From positions 1 to 58,971 of the forward strand of contig NZ_JAQNCS010000016.1 of assembly GCF_049472655.1 (NCBI RefSeq): a stretch of 58,971 nt of DNA, written 5' to 3'. Below are positions 24,330 through 31,550 of the stretch, one piece after another. Source of the DNA: Deferribacter abyssi. GTDB lineage: Bacteria; Chrysiogenota; Deferribacteres; Deferribacterales; Deferribacteraceae. Every line of letters starts with the position of its first letter. Position 1 is the first letter of the stretch. The notes under the pieces are model-generated. The model was not told the origin of the DNA. It worked only from the letters and a program-made list of their open reading frames with translations, and searched no databases. The position numbers were made by a program, and so were the translations under genes.

Positions 24330-25307
24330 ATGAATATTGTTGCAGTAGATATAGGATATGGCAGGATAAAACTATATAACAGTAAGATAAAGTTTAGCTA
24401 TCCGTCATATTTAGTCAAATACACTCCTTCTGATATAAGTTTTTTTGCGACACCAGACTATATAGAAGTTAACGACAATAAATTCTATGTCGGTGAAGAC
24501 GCTTATACTATGGGTAAATTAATCCCTTTGATAGGAGAAAATTTTCACGGATCAAACGAATGGAAAGCGCTTCTAAGTTATGCTTTATACAGGTATTTTC
24601 AAGAAAAAGGTGGTTACAGCGATATTGATTTGCTTATTTTAGGTTTGCCGCTTAATCAATACAATGAGAAAAGAAAACAGAAAATCAAATCTATTAAATC
24701 AATAACAGCAAGCGTAAATGACCAGAGTTTTAACGTAAAAGTTAAAGATGTCATTGTGTTGCCTCAAGGCGCCGGGGCGGTAATGTTATATCAGGACAAA
24801 TATGATTCAATGGCTATAATTGATATCGGCTATTATACGATTGATTTAGCGCTTTTTCTTGATGGAAAATTTGTTTTTAACAGGTCATTATCATTTAATT
24901 TTGGCATTCACGAACTATATAAAAACGTTGCAAAGAAAATTAGCAAAAAATTTAACTACCGTCCTGATTATAAAAAGATAGAGGAAATTGTCAAAACAAA
25001 GAAAATCAAAATCAAGGGAGCTGAACATAAGGTTGATCATATTATTGACGAATGCAAATTGAATTACTGTTTTGATTTGGTGAATATGATTAAAGATGAG
25101 TGGGAAGACAGCCAAAAAGAAGCCGAGAAAATGCTTTTTATTGGCGGTGGAGCTGAAGTTATTAAGAACATGTTACCTGCCGATCCGCAGTTTTTAGTTC
25201 CTGAAAATCCGGCTTTTGCAAATGCCATAGGATATATGAAATACGCGGAGGAGTTTTTGAGCGATGGAAAGCAAACAAAAGATAAGAAATATGTGGAGAA
25301 AAGGTAA
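24330..25307 (+). CDS. parM: ParM/StbA-like plasmid segregation actin
   Basis: This 325-residue actin-fold protein has phosphate loop 1 in VAVDIGYGRIKLY, phosphate 2 in MAIIDIGYYTIDLALF, and the adenosine motif MLFIGGGAEVIKN. The PQGAGAVMLY segment between them is also typical of ParM/StbA relatives. Such proteins polymerise to push plasmid copies apart. The start follows GGAGGCAGAT. Two small genes downstream include a ParR-like candidate. Confidence 0.85.
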   Translation: MNIVAVDIGYGRIKLYNSKIKFSYPSYLVKYTPSDISFFATPDYIEVNDNKFYVGEDAYTMGKLIPLIGENFHGSNEWKALLSYALYRYFQEKGGYSDIDLLILGLPLNQYNEKRKQKIKSIKSITASVNDQSFNVKVKDVIVLPQGAGAVMLYQDKYDSMAIIDIGYYTIDLALFLDGKFVFNRSLSFNFGIHELYKNVAKKISKKFNYRPDYKKIEEIVKTKKIKIKGAEHKVDHIIDECKLNYCFDLVNMIKDEWEDSQKEAEKMLFIGGGAEVIKNMLPADPQFLVPENPAFANAIGYMKYAEEFLSDGKQTKDKKYVEKR

Positions 25308-25458
25308 GATTTCAATGGAAATACCATGTTTAAAATGCGGTAAGATATTTGTTAGTAAAGGGGCTCATAACCGATTGTGTAGAGAATGTAAAAGGCAAAA
25401 TGAAAGGATAATTATTTACGAGATAGGAAAGTTCATTTCTGGAGCAGTAAATGAGTGA
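25264..25458 (+). CDS. Small zinc-finger protein
   Basis: This protein of up to 64 residues overlaps the end of parM by 44 bases. A later ATG at 25315 gives 47 residues. The core is IPCLKCGKIFVSKGAHNRLCRECKRQ, a C4 finger similar to the C-terminal finger of the protein at 14759. The function is unknown. It is coupled to both neighbours. Confidence 0.55.
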   Translation: MESKQKIRNMWRKGKISMEIPCLKCGKIFVSKGAHNRLCRECKRQNERIIIYEIGKFISGAVNE

Positions 25459-25738
25459 GCGCAAATCTTATTCTTTCACGTTATATAAAAACAATGAAAA
25501 GGACAAAATTTTAATAAACATGTTGGAGATGATGCCACGAAACATACGTGGCAAATTTATCAGAGGTATGCTTTTAAAAGTGTTGGAAATAGGTGTATTA
25601 AATGACACGGATTTTAAAGCACATGATATCAAAAAGACTGAAAGTAAATCTGAAAATACAGAAAAAACCACAAAAATAGAGCCAAAAAGTGATTATGATA
25701 ATAAAAAGAAGAATCCTTTTGAAGGATTAAAACTATAG
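25451..25738 (+). CDS. ParR-like adaptor candidate
   Basis: This 95-residue protein has SYSFTLYKNNEKDKILINMLEMMPRNIRGKFIRGMLLKVLEIG, the shape of a ribbon-helix-helix DNA-binding unit, followed by a long charged tail ending KKKNPFEGLKL. In ParMR systems an RHH protein binds the centromere and its C-terminal tail contacts ParM filaments. Position after parM fits. The assignment is by context and shape. Confidence 0.6.
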   Translation: MSERKSYSFTLYKNNEKDKILINMLEMMPRNIRGKFIRGMLLKVLEIGVLNDTDFKAHDIKKTESKSENTEKTTKIEPKSDYDNKKKNPFEGLKL

Positions 25739-25754
25739 AAAAGGAGGTAGACAT

Positions 25755-26054
25755 ATGGCTAAAAAAAATAGTATAATTGAGATAGTTCCAAATACCCCGA
25801 TAACAAGGAAACTTGCAAGCGAAGTGATTAGGACTGACAGTATTCTCAGGAGTGTAAACAACAGGCTGATGGCGGGTCATCTGGATTACGAAATTCATCA
25901 AAAGATCATAAGTGAATATCAGGAAATTGTGAACAAGATTACGTCAATGAACAGTGAATTAACAAAGAAATTATTTGCCAAAGGAAAAAAAGAAAAGGAA
26001 AAAGTAGTTGAGGCTGATGGCGGGGCAAAAGTAGAGAAAGCGGTGGTGGTTTAG
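25755..26054 (+). CDS. Small helical protein of unknown function
   Basis: This 99-residue protein begins after AAGGAGGTAGACAT. It predicts as helical (ITRKLASEVIRTDSILRSVNNRLMAGHLDYEIHQKIISEYQEIVNKITSMN) with a lysine/valine-rich tail. No family is recognised. It lies in the parM-HU operon. Confidence 0.55.
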   Translation: MAKKNSIIEIVPNTPITRKLASEVIRTDSILRSVNNRLMAGHLDYEIHQKIISEYQEIVNKITSMNSELTKKLFAKGKKEKEKVVEADGGAKVEKAVVV

Positions 26055-26060
26055 TTATAA

Positions 26061-26312
26061 ATGGTAAAAAGAGGTTGTGTTTATTATCCCATTATTGGCA
26101 AGTTATGTATTATGATGGAAAATAGAGTTCGTTCCAGTAAGTTTTTCACTATAAAGAACAATGAACTTGCAGTTAAAAATAATCCTGATTTTAAGTATTA
26201 TCTGTTAAAGAATGAAGAAATGGTAAAAACATGTGACGAGTGTAAATATCAAAACGATTGTAAGCTTGAAAATTATATAGGAGGTAGAGATGAACAAAAA
26301 AGAACTTATTGA
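26061..26312 (+). CDS. Small cysteine-containing protein
   Basis: This 83-residue protein has one N-terminal cysteine pair separated by 11 residues (RGCVYYPIIGKLCIMM) and another near the end (TCDECKYQNDCKLE), a possible metal site. The 3' end overlaps the HU gene by 23 bases in another frame. The function is unknown. Confidence 0.5.
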   Translation: MVKRGCVYYPIIGKLCIMMENRVRSSKFFTIKNNELAVKNNPDFKYYLLKNEEMVKTCDECKYQNDCKLENYIGGRDEQKRTY

Positions 26313-26562
26313 AGAAATATCAAAGAAATCAGGGGTAAAAAAATCTGAGGTTGAACTTGTTGTCAATGCTTTTTTTAAAGTAGTAAACGATACTGTCAAA
26401 AGAGGCGAACCGGTGAATGTTATAGGTTTTGGCAAGTTTGTTTTAACTGAGAGAGGTGAAAGAAAGGTAAGGAATATAAAAACTGGGGAGGAAATGGTAA
26501 TACCGGCAAAAAAAATACCAAGATTCGTAGCAGGCAAAAAATTCAAGGAGTTTGCAATTTAG
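26290..26562 (+). CDS. HU-family DNA-binding protein
   Basis: This 90-residue protein is a full-length HU: MNKKELIEEISKKSGVKKSEVELVVNAFF, then NVIGFGKFVLTERGERKVRNIKTGEEMVIPAKKIPRFVAGKKFKE with the beta-arm and its intercalating-proline region (IPAKKIP). Plasmid-borne HU proteins compact DNA and reduce the effect of the plasmid on host nucleoid proteins. A strong terminator follows it. Confidence 0.92.
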   Translation: MNKKELIEEISKKSGVKKSEVELVVNAFFKVVNDTVKRGEPVNVIGFGKFVLTERGERKVRNIKTGEEMVIPAKKIPRFVAGKKFKEFAI

Positions 26563-26613
26563 TTGGCATACATCCTCTTCTCCCCCTTGTCCCCCCCAAA
26601 AAAAACTTTTTTT

Positions 26614-26642
26614 GCCGTCTGTGCAATGCAGGCGGCTTTTTT
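26614..26642 (+). terminator. Intrinsic terminator after the parM-HU operon
   Basis: GCCGTCTG pairs with CAGGCGGC (one wobble) around a seven-base loop and is followed by TTTTTT. A run of C and then A8-C-T7 lies just upstream. Confidence 0.85.
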
Positions 26643-26662
26643 ACAAAAAAACGGAGGGTTTT

Positions 26663-26987
26663 ATGAGAAAAGTTGTTTTAACGTTCGTTTTATTTTTAGT
26701 GTTTATAAACATTTCATCGGCAAATTGTTTTGATGTAATAAAAAAAAACAATTAAGATAAACTGTAAAGAACAGTATTTATTTTATAGAATATATAATAA
26801 ACATAAGCCAAAAACAGAGATAAAAAACAAGGTAATTAACGCATTAAGAAAAGCAATAGAAGCTGATGGGCTTGATAGAAATTTTAGTATTAAGTTAATC
26901 GCTGCTTGTGAATCAAGTATAAATAGTGTGATAGATTTGGATGATGAAGAAAAATTATTGACAACTTTTATTGATAATTTATTATAG
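26663..26987 (+). pseudogene. Exported small protein interrupted at an A9 run
   Basis: The ATG after CGGAGGG encodes a signal peptide (MRKVVLTFVLFLVFINISSANC) and then hits a stop just past nine A residues at 26740-26748. Removing one A joins a second frame encoding INCKEQYLFYRIYNKHKPK...LDDEEKLLTTFIDNLL, stopping at 26987. Together they make a plausible exported protein of about 107 residues. A real frameshift, a sequencing error or transcriptional slippage at the A-run would all explain this. Confidence 0.55.
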
Positions 26988-27498
26988 ATAATATATAGTT
27001 ATATTGTTGTTTGAAAACTGAATACAACACCAGCCTGTGTGGGCAGTCCCGTTGGGCAGGGACGGTGCAATATCCCAGCAGGTATGTGTAGCCCGAAAAA
27101 AGTGTTACCCTCGCTTCATTATATCTACGTTGACATAACTTAACAAATTTGTTAAGTAAAAGAAATCTCGAAACATTCAAACAATGAAAAGATAAAAAGT
27201 AATTTGCCTATTTTTATTATATTTTATTAAACTTTTTAATTATAACTTCTTTAAATTATCTAAAAATTTCCTGAAATTTTCTCAGTATCTTAAAACATTC
27301 CTAAAACAATCCAAGAATCTTTTATAAAAAATCCCCGTATACAGTAGTATTGCAACAATAATCACGATCTTTAACAATATTGGTGTATCTATATGTCGTT
27401 GCAGTATTTTTGTATGCGAGGGATTTGTTAAAGGGACGGTATTATGACATCTCTGTTAGCTACTTGCTGACAGGGATGAAAAATAATATGTAAATAAT
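26988..27498. other. Long non-coding region with inverted repeats, candidate oriT/leading-region start
   Basis: About 510 bases without a credible gene. It holds a hairpin-rich GC patch (27030-27110, including GTCCC...GGGAC), a perfect 20-base palindrome at 27138, and a broad imperfect inverted repeat at 27332-27424 in which CCCCGTATAC...ATTGCAAC faces GTTGCAGT...GTATGCGAGGG. It precedes the ssb-containing gene block, as an origin of transfer would. No relaxase site can be proven by eye. Confidence 0.4.
27138..27157. promoter_or_regulatory. Perfect 20-bp palindrome overlapping a possible promoter
   Basis: ACTTAACAAATTTGTTAAGT is fully self-complementary. A TTGACA at 27130-27135 lies directly upstream, so a dimeric repressor bound here would cover the spacer of a promoter reading toward the leading-region genes. 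The -10 match is poor, so the promoter is tentative. Confidence 0.5.
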
Positions 27499-27577
27499 CC
27501 CCGTCAGGGGGCGGTTATTGTCCCCTGATGGGAATATACGACTGCCTCCTGATGGGAAAAAATAAAAAAGGAGGCAG
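27499..27577 (+). promoter_or_regulatory. Structured SD-sequestering leader, copy 1
   Basis: The hairpin arms CCCCGTCAGGGG and CCCCTGATGGGA flank the loop GCGGTTATTGT. The loop GGCGGT can pair with ACTGCC of the anti-SD CTGCCTCCT (27542-27550). That anti-SD also pairs nine of nine with the SD arm AGGAGGCAG (27569-27577). Confidence 0.75.
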
Positions 27578-27581
27578 AGTT

Positions 27582-27854
27582 ATGTTTAAGTTTGTTTCAA
27601 AAAAATCAAAAAAAGAAGAATTTGAAAAAGAATATTTCGAGATTCTCAAAGCTTTCAGAACAGACTTTCCCGTTTCTGAAGGCTGGGAAATCAACACATT
27701 TAAAACAAAAGACGGTTTAGTAACTACTAAAATCCAGAAGAACGGAAAAATATTTGCTCAGGCAAGTGTTGAGCAAGAGGATGAGAGCCTGACAGACGCT
27801 GAAAGGCGTTCAATTATCGAGGCTCTAATAAGATTCGGGATTATTCCTACATAA
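27582..27854 (+). CDS. Small protein of unknown function, first gene of the leading-type block
   Basis: This 90-residue protein (MFKFVSKKSKKEEFEKEYFEILKAFRTDFPVSEGWEIN...) has a basic start and an alpha/beta body ending SLTDAERRSIIEALIRFGIIPT. The ATG at 27582 lies five bases after the sequestered SD of leader copy 1; an in-frame start upstream would sit inside the leader structure and is rejected. No family is recognised. Confidence 0.65.
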   Translation: MFKFVSKKSKKEEFEKEYFEILKAFRTDFPVSEGWEINTFKTKDGLVTTKIQKNGKIFAQASVEQEDESLTDAERRSIIEALIRFGIIPT

Positions 27855-27874
27855 GAACTAAAATAAGAAAACAA

Positions 27875-27950
27875 CCCCCGCAGGGGGCAGACACTGTCCC
27901 CTGCGGGGGGATAGGTCTGCCTCCTGTGAAAAAAAATAAGAAGGAGGCAG
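27875..27950 (+). promoter_or_regulatory. Structured SD-sequestering leader, copy 2
   Basis: Arms CCCCCGCAGGGG and CCCCTGCGGGGG enclose a loop beginning GGCAGAC. That heptamer is exactly complementary to GTCTGCC (27915-27921), which runs into the anti-SD. The anti-SD CTGCCTCCT pairs with AGGAGGCAG at 27942-27950, so the two pairings exclude each other. Confidence 0.82.
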
Positions 27951-27953
27951 AAA

Positions 27954-28085
27954 ATGATAAACGGTTTTGTTGAAACTATTCTTGAAGCTATAATTGATGC
28001 AATCAAAACAGGATTTATAATTGGGGTTATATTTTCAGCCCCCCTATTATGGTTATTATTTGAAGCTTCAAAGCTTATTAAATAA
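27954..28085 (+). CDS. Small single-span membrane protein
   Basis: This 43-residue protein (MINGFVETILEAIIDAIKTGFIIGVIFSAPLLWLLFEASKLIK) has an amphipathic start and one hydrophobic helix. It follows leader copy 2 with the SD four bases from the ATG. Its reality rests on the leader and on clean spacing. The function is unknown. Confidence 0.6.
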   Translation: MINGFVETILEAIIDAIKTGFIIGVIFSAPLLWLLFEASKLIK

Positions 28086-28107
28086 TAATATTACTAATGG
28101 TAATAAC

Positions 28108-28191
28108 CCCCGCAGGGGGAGGCAATTCTCCCTCTGTGGGGATAATTACGCCTCCTTTCTGCGGGATAGGTTGGGTCTTAAAGAAAGGAGG
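28108..28191 (+). promoter_or_regulatory. Structured SD-sequestering leader, copy 3 (variant)
   Basis: CCCCGCAGGGGG pairs with CCCTCTGTGGGG through 12 pairs including two wobbles. The anti-SD here is CCTCCTTTC (28151-28159) and the SD arm GAAAGGAGG (28183-28191). Both have shifted together by a few bases relative to the other copies while keeping nine pairs. The loop AGGC can pair with GCCT. Confidence 0.72.
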
Positions 28192-28199
28192 TGAGGAAA

Positions 28200-28433
28200 A
28201 TGAATATAATAATACGGTTTTTTATTAAACGTAAGAAACTGCTTACTTCAATAATGATAACATCACATAAAACGGCCGAAACAGCACTATTGGCAGTTAT
28301 TGCGGACATAGTGGTTAACAAACATTTCGGTTTTTGGTCGGTAGTTGCATTTGTTATTTGTTATCTATTGACGATTTTGTTTGAAAACGTTAAATTTAAA
28401 TTAGAGGGAGAAAAAAAGGAGGCAAAAAAATGA
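28200..28433 (+). CDS. Small membrane protein
   Basis: This 77-residue protein (MNIIIRFFIKRKKLLTSIMITSHKTAETALLAVIADIVVNKHFGFWSVVAFVICYLLTILFENVKFKLEGEKKEAKK) has one or two hydrophobic helices between basic ends. The ATG at 28200 is preferred over a GTG at 28191 that forms part of the SD. It overlaps the next gene by four bases (ATGA). Confidence 0.6.
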   Translation: MNIIIRFFIKRKKLLTSIMITSHKTAETALLAVIADIVVNKHFGFWSVVAFVICYLLTILFENVKFKLEGEKKEAKK

Positions 28434-28546
28434 GTGTTCCAATTTTTCTGATGTTATTAGCATTAGGAACAGGAATTATAGGTCTAACAGCAGGATATTT
28501 ACTATTGAAAATCAAGGAAAAAGAAATTCAATCTGATCAGAAATAA
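28430..28546 (+). CDS. Small single-span membrane protein
   Basis: This 38-residue protein (MSVPIFLMLLALGTGIIGLTAGYLLLKIKEKEIQSDQK) is one hydrophobic helix with a charged tail. It is translationally coupled to the preceding gene by ATGA and has its own AAAGGAGGC, but no structured leader. The function is unknown. Confidence 0.55.
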   Translation: MSVPIFLMLLALGTGIIGLTAGYLLLKIKEKEIQSDQK

Positions 28547-28625
28547 CTAATCTGAAAAAACTAATTGGAGTAATTCACTAATATCTAACTAAAAAAACAG
28601 TAAATAAAATAAAATAAAACTAACA

Positions 28626-28706
28626 CCCCGCAGGGGGAGCAGTCTATTTGCGTCCCCTTGCGGGGATAGGACTGCCTCCTTCTGTGGGTAAAAAAGAAGA
28701 AGGAGG
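28626..28706 (+). promoter_or_regulatory. Structured SD-sequestering leader, copy 4, ahead of ssb
   Basis: Arms CCCCGCAGGGGG and CCCCTTGCGGGG enclose a long loop containing GCAGTC (28639-28644), exactly complementary to GACTGC (28670-28675). The anti-SD CCTCCTTCT pairs nine of nine with AGAAGGAGG (28698-28706). Confidence 0.8.
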
Positions 28707-28713
28707 TAAAACT

Positions 28714-29124
28714 ATGTATTTAAACAAAGTATTAATTGCTGGAAATTTGACAAAAAATCCAGAAATTAAAAACATTTCAAAAAGTAAAGAAGCTTATTAT
28801 GTTGCCAAGTTTACTGTTGCCATCAACAGAAAATGGAAATCTAAAGATGGTCAAACAAATGAAGAAACTACTTATGTAGGTGTAGAAGCTTTTGGAAGAT
28901 TGGCGGAATTTGTAGGTGAATATTTCGTTAAAGGAATGCCAATTTTTGTAGAAGGCAGATTAAAATTAGATAGATGGGAAAAAGATGGAATCAAAAACTC
29001 AAAATTAAAAGTAATTGCAGATTCAATTCAATTTGCAAGTAAAAAGGAAACCTCGAAAGGTATTTCTGAAACAGAAGAGTTTGAAAGTTCAGATGAATTT
29101 GATGAAGATGACATACCATTTTAA
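28714..29124 (+). CDS. ssb: Single-stranded DNA-binding protein
   Basis: This 136-residue OB-fold SSB starts MYLNKVLIAGNLTKNPEIKN and contains VAKFTVAINRKWK, TTYVGVEAFGRLAEFVGEYFVKGMPIFVEGRLKLDRWEKDG and the acidic tip EFDEDDIPF. It coats single-stranded DNA and recruits partner enzymes. The start after leader copy 4 removes 22 upstream residues that would be read from the leader. On conjugative plasmids ssb is a hallmark of the leading region that enters the recipient first. Confidence 0.95.
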   Translation: MYLNKVLIAGNLTKNPEIKNISKSKEAYYVAKFTVAINRKWKSKDGQTNEETTYVGVEAFGRLAEFVGEYFVKGMPIFVEGRLKLDRWEKDGIKNSKLKVIADSIQFASKKETSKGISETEEFESSDEFDEDDIPF

Positions 29125-29141
29125 TCTAAAATAAAACCCCT

Positions 29142-29253
29142 CCCCGTCGGGGGACTCCAGTATCCCCCGATGGGGGATTACTGCCTCCTTAAAGAGGACT
29201 CCCGTGGCGGGAGTGAGTCTCTCGGCGGGAGAAAAAAAACATAAAGGAGGCAG
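29142..29253 (+). promoter_or_regulatory. Structured SD-sequestering leader, copy 5 (with extra hairpin)
   Basis: CCCCGTCGGGGG pairs with CCCCCGATGGGG. The loop CAGTA can pair with TACTG, which continues as the anti-SD CTGCCTCCTT (29181-29190), complementary over ten bases to AAGGAGGCAG (29244-29253). The spacer holds an additional ACTCCCG/CGGGAGT hairpin, so this copy is longer than the others. Confidence 0.75.
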
Positions 29254-29257
29254 AGTT

Positions 29258-29968
29258 ATGGCAAACGTAGTAAAATTACAAGAAAATGAACTAAAAGAGC
29301 AAAAAATAGGCGAAATCCTTGAAAGTATCGTAATTAATGGTGACCTATCGAAGCTATCTCCAAAAGACAAGGTGTTTTATTATAACAAATTCTGCGAATC
29401 ATTAGGATTGAATCCATTAACTAAACCTTTTCAACTTCTCAAATTACAGGGAAAAGAAGTGCTTTATGCTACTAAAGATGCAACAGAACAATTAAGAAAG
29501 AAATATGGTGTATCGGTAAAAGAAATGACAAAAGAAATAATCAATGAAATCTTAGTTGTTACTGTCAAAGTCCAAGATAAAGATGGTAGAGAGGATATAG
29601 CAACTGGTGCTGTGCCAATTGGAAATGCAAAAGATGCAGAACTGGCAAATCTAATAATGAAGGCTGAGACTAAAGCAAAGAGGAGAGCGACTTTATCGAT
29701 TTGTGGACTTGGAATATTAGACGAATCAGAATTAGACACATTGAACAACTATGAGAAAGTGGATATCAATTCTGTCGAAAAAGAAGAAATAGAAAGTAAA
29801 CTTGAAAATGAAATTAAAGCACTCGAACAACTTGGTCTTAAAGGAGCTTACAAAGACGGATATATTGGAATAATTGAAGGAGACACATTTAAGCATAAAA
29901 ACATACTGAAAAATATGGGTTATAAAATTAACTCGAAAACAAACAAATGGTATAAAAAAATCGTATAA
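29258..29968 (+). CDS. Predicted RecT/Redbeta-like recombination (annealing) protein
   Basis: This 236-residue protein contains YYNKFCESLGLNPLTKPFQLLKLQGKEVLYATKDATEQLRKKYGVSV and LANLIMKAETKAKRRATLSICGLGILDESELDTL. This pattern is widespread in phages and mobile elements and resembles RecT/Bet-type single-strand annealing proteins (GLNP..., KAETKA...R). It lies between ssb and a Cas4-like exonuclease, the usual order of a two-component recombination module. Annealing activity is inferred. The start follows leader copy 5. Confidence 0.65.
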   Translation: MANVVKLQENELKEQKIGEILESIVINGDLSKLSPKDKVFYYNKFCESLGLNPLTKPFQLLKLQGKEVLYATKDATEQLRKKYGVSVKEMTKEIINEILVVTVKVQDKDGREDIATGAVPIGNAKDAELANLIMKAETKAKRRATLSICGLGILDESELDTLNNYEKVDINSVEKEEIESKLENEIKALEQLGLKGAYKDGYIGIIEGDTFKHKNILKNMGYKINSKTNKWYKKIV

Positions 29969-29981
29969 ATTAAAAATATCC

Positions 29982-30055
29982 CCCCGCAGGGGGCAGATAC
30001 TGTCCCCTGCGAGGGGATAAGTCTGCCTCCTGCAAGAAAAATTATAAGGAGGCAG
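29982..30055 (+). promoter_or_regulatory. Structured SD-sequestering leader, copy 6
   Basis: CCCCGCAGGGG pairs with CCCCTGCGAGGGG. The loop GGCAGAT can pair with GTCTGCC (one wobble), and the anti-SD CTGCCTCCT (30023-30031) pairs nine of nine with AGGAGGCAG (30047-30055). Confidence 0.8.
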
Positions 30056-30057
30056 AA

Positions 30058-30060
30058 ATG
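30058..30060 (+). promoter_or_regulatory. Start codon set by leader copy 6
   Basis: The ATG lies two bases after the AGGAGGCAG arm of leader copy 6, close for a ribosome site unless GGAGG itself is the core. It fixes the start of the exonuclease gene. Confidence 0.45.
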
Positions 30061-31023
30061 AATAAAGAAATCATAAGCAACTTAATTAAACAAAAACTTC
30101 CAATTATAAACAAAAAAATGTCGGATGCCCAATTTGGTAAAAGAAACTATATAGGTGCTTCTGATATAAGTAAATGTGAAAGGCAATTCATATTATCAAA
30201 ATTAAGTCCTCAGGAATTTAGTACGAATACATTGATCCAATTTTATAGAGGGCATATTGCTGAAATGTTATTAAAGGATGTTTTTAATGAAACACAATAC
30301 AAATACAAGTATCAAGAACAAATTGAATACAACGAATTTTTTAAAGCAACAATAGACTTTATGTTTTACACTAAAGATTATTCCAAAATTGGAATAGTCG
30401 AGTGTAAAACTGTATCATCGATACCAGAAAAGCCCCATGAAAATTGGATTTTACAATTGCAAGCTCAAATGGGAATTGTAAAGCAAAAGTATCCAAATGC
30501 AGAAATTAAAGGGAGCATACTCTGTTTAAATCTAAATACAGGAGAGTTGAGAGAGTTTAACTCATTTGAACCAAATGAAATTCTATTTAAAACAATCGTT
30601 GAAAAAGCTGAACGACTGTGGAGACTATGGCAAAACAAAGATATTGAGAATGCAAAACCTGAAAAAAGTGTACTTTGCGGATATTGCCAATACAGATCCG
30701 ATTGCCCAGCATTTAAAAAGGACAATACAGATGATATTCCTTCTGATATTGAGGAGCTTGCTTTAGAATATATTGAGTTAAGAAACAAAAAAGAAGAGAT
30801 AGAAAAAAAAGAGAAATATATTAAACAAAAAATATTTACTTTTGCCAACAACGAAAATTTTCATGCAGAAACTAAAAAAATAATCGTTAAAGTAATTAAA
30901 TCTACTGATAGCTGGCGAGTAGATAGCAAAAAATTGCAAAAAGAATACCCTGAAATATACGAAAAATGCAAAAAATTAGTCAAAGGAAGTTTAAGACTAC
31001 AAATTTCTGAAAAGAAACAATAA
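30058..31023 (+). CDS. Cas4-like PD-(D/E)XK exonuclease
   Basis: This 321-residue protein has GASDISKCERQFILSKL (first cluster cysteine), FYRGHIAEMLLKDVF, FFKATIDFMFYTKDYSKIGIVECKTVSS (the D...E-x-K nuclease core) and VLCGYCQYRSDCPAF (three more cysteines). This is the layout of Cas4/AddB-type iron-sulfur exonucleases. With the annealing protein upstream it would resect ends for recombination. A C-terminal extension (about 220-321) begins with a coiled coil. Confidence 0.85.
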   Translation: MNKEIISNLIKQKLPIINKKMSDAQFGKRNYIGASDISKCERQFILSKLSPQEFSTNTLIQFYRGHIAEMLLKDVFNETQYKYKYQEQIEYNEFFKATIDFMFYTKDYSKIGIVECKTVSSIPEKPHENWILQLQAQMGIVKQKYPNAEIKGSILCLNLNTGELREFNSFEPNEILFKTIVEKAERLWRLWQNKDIENAKPEKSVLCGYCQYRSDCPAFKKDNTDDIPSDIEELALEYIELRNKKEEIEKKEKYIKQKIFTFANNENFHAETKKIIVKVIKSTDSWRVDSKKLQKEYPEIYEKCKKLVKGSLRLQISEKKQ

Positions 31024-31031
31024 TAACCCAC

Positions 31032-31108
31032 CCCCATCGGGGGCAGGCGACTGTCCCCGATGAGGGGATTAATGCCTGCTCCCGATAGAAAAACTGAAGG
31101 AGGCAGGC
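31032..31108 (+). promoter_or_regulatory. Structured SD-sequestering leader, copy 7 (covarying spelling)
   Basis: CCCCATCGGGG pairs with CCCCGATGAGGGG. The loop GCAGGC is exactly complementary to GCCTGC (31074-31079). The anti-SD is GCCTGCTCC and the SD arm GGAGGCAGGC, so loop, anti-SD and SD arm all carry the same changed spelling (GCAGGC instead of GCAGA). Confidence 0.8.
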
Positions 31109-31109
31109 T

Positions 31110-31415
31110 ATGGTAAAGGTGGAATACCAAAAATCAGAACATCCTGTAAAAATAGAAAAAATAGAATTTGAAGATGTTGCTGTAAAAAATATTTTAAACT
31201 TTTTGAACAAATTAGGCTTGCGACTAAAAATTTACTACAAACCACATAGTTTGTATGAAACCTATGAAGTGTCAAATGAAAAAAATAAGATCATTTTTAT
31301 AGGAAACTACCGAAGTTTCTTTCGGTGGTTAGTATCGATTTCAGAAATTTATCAAAAATTGTTTGTTGAAGAACTCTATTATGAAGTCCTCAAGGAAAGC
31401 GGAAGATTGAATTAG
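31110..31415 (+). CDS. Small protein of unknown function
   Basis: This 101-residue protein (VKVEYQKSEHPVKIEKIEFEDVAVKNILNFLNKLGLRLKIYYKPHSLYETYEVS...) predicts as alpha/beta, with FIGNYRSFFRWLVSISEIYQKLFVEELYYEVL at the C-terminal side. No family is recognised. It follows leader copy 7, which argues that it is a real member of the co-regulated set. Confidence 0.6.
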   Translation: MVKVEYQKSEHPVKIEKIEFEDVAVKNILNFLNKLGLRLKIYYKPHSLYETYEVSNEKNKIIFIGNYRSFFRWLVSISEIYQKLFVEELYYEVLKESGRLN

Positions 31416-31449
31416 AGGTGCGATAATGAATAAATAAAAAAATAATAAA

Positions 31450-31548
31450 CCCACCCCGACAGGGGGTAGTCGTTATCCCCTGTCGGGGGATTACTGCGAC
31501 TGCCTCCTGTCCTTCTTTGGGTGGGCAAAAAAAAGGATAAGGAGGTAG
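31450..31548 (+). promoter_or_regulatory. Structured SD-sequestering leader, copy 8
   Basis: CCCCGACAGGGG and CCCCTGTCGGGG form a perfect 12-pair stem. The loop GTAGTCG pairs with CGACTGC (one wobble). The anti-SD CTGCCTCCT continues with GTCCTT and faces AAGGATAAGGAGGTAG, extending the SD-side stem. CCCACCC/GGGTGGG can form an outer alternative stem. Loop and SD arm again share a change (GGTAG). Confidence 0.8.
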
Positions 31549-31550
31549 AG

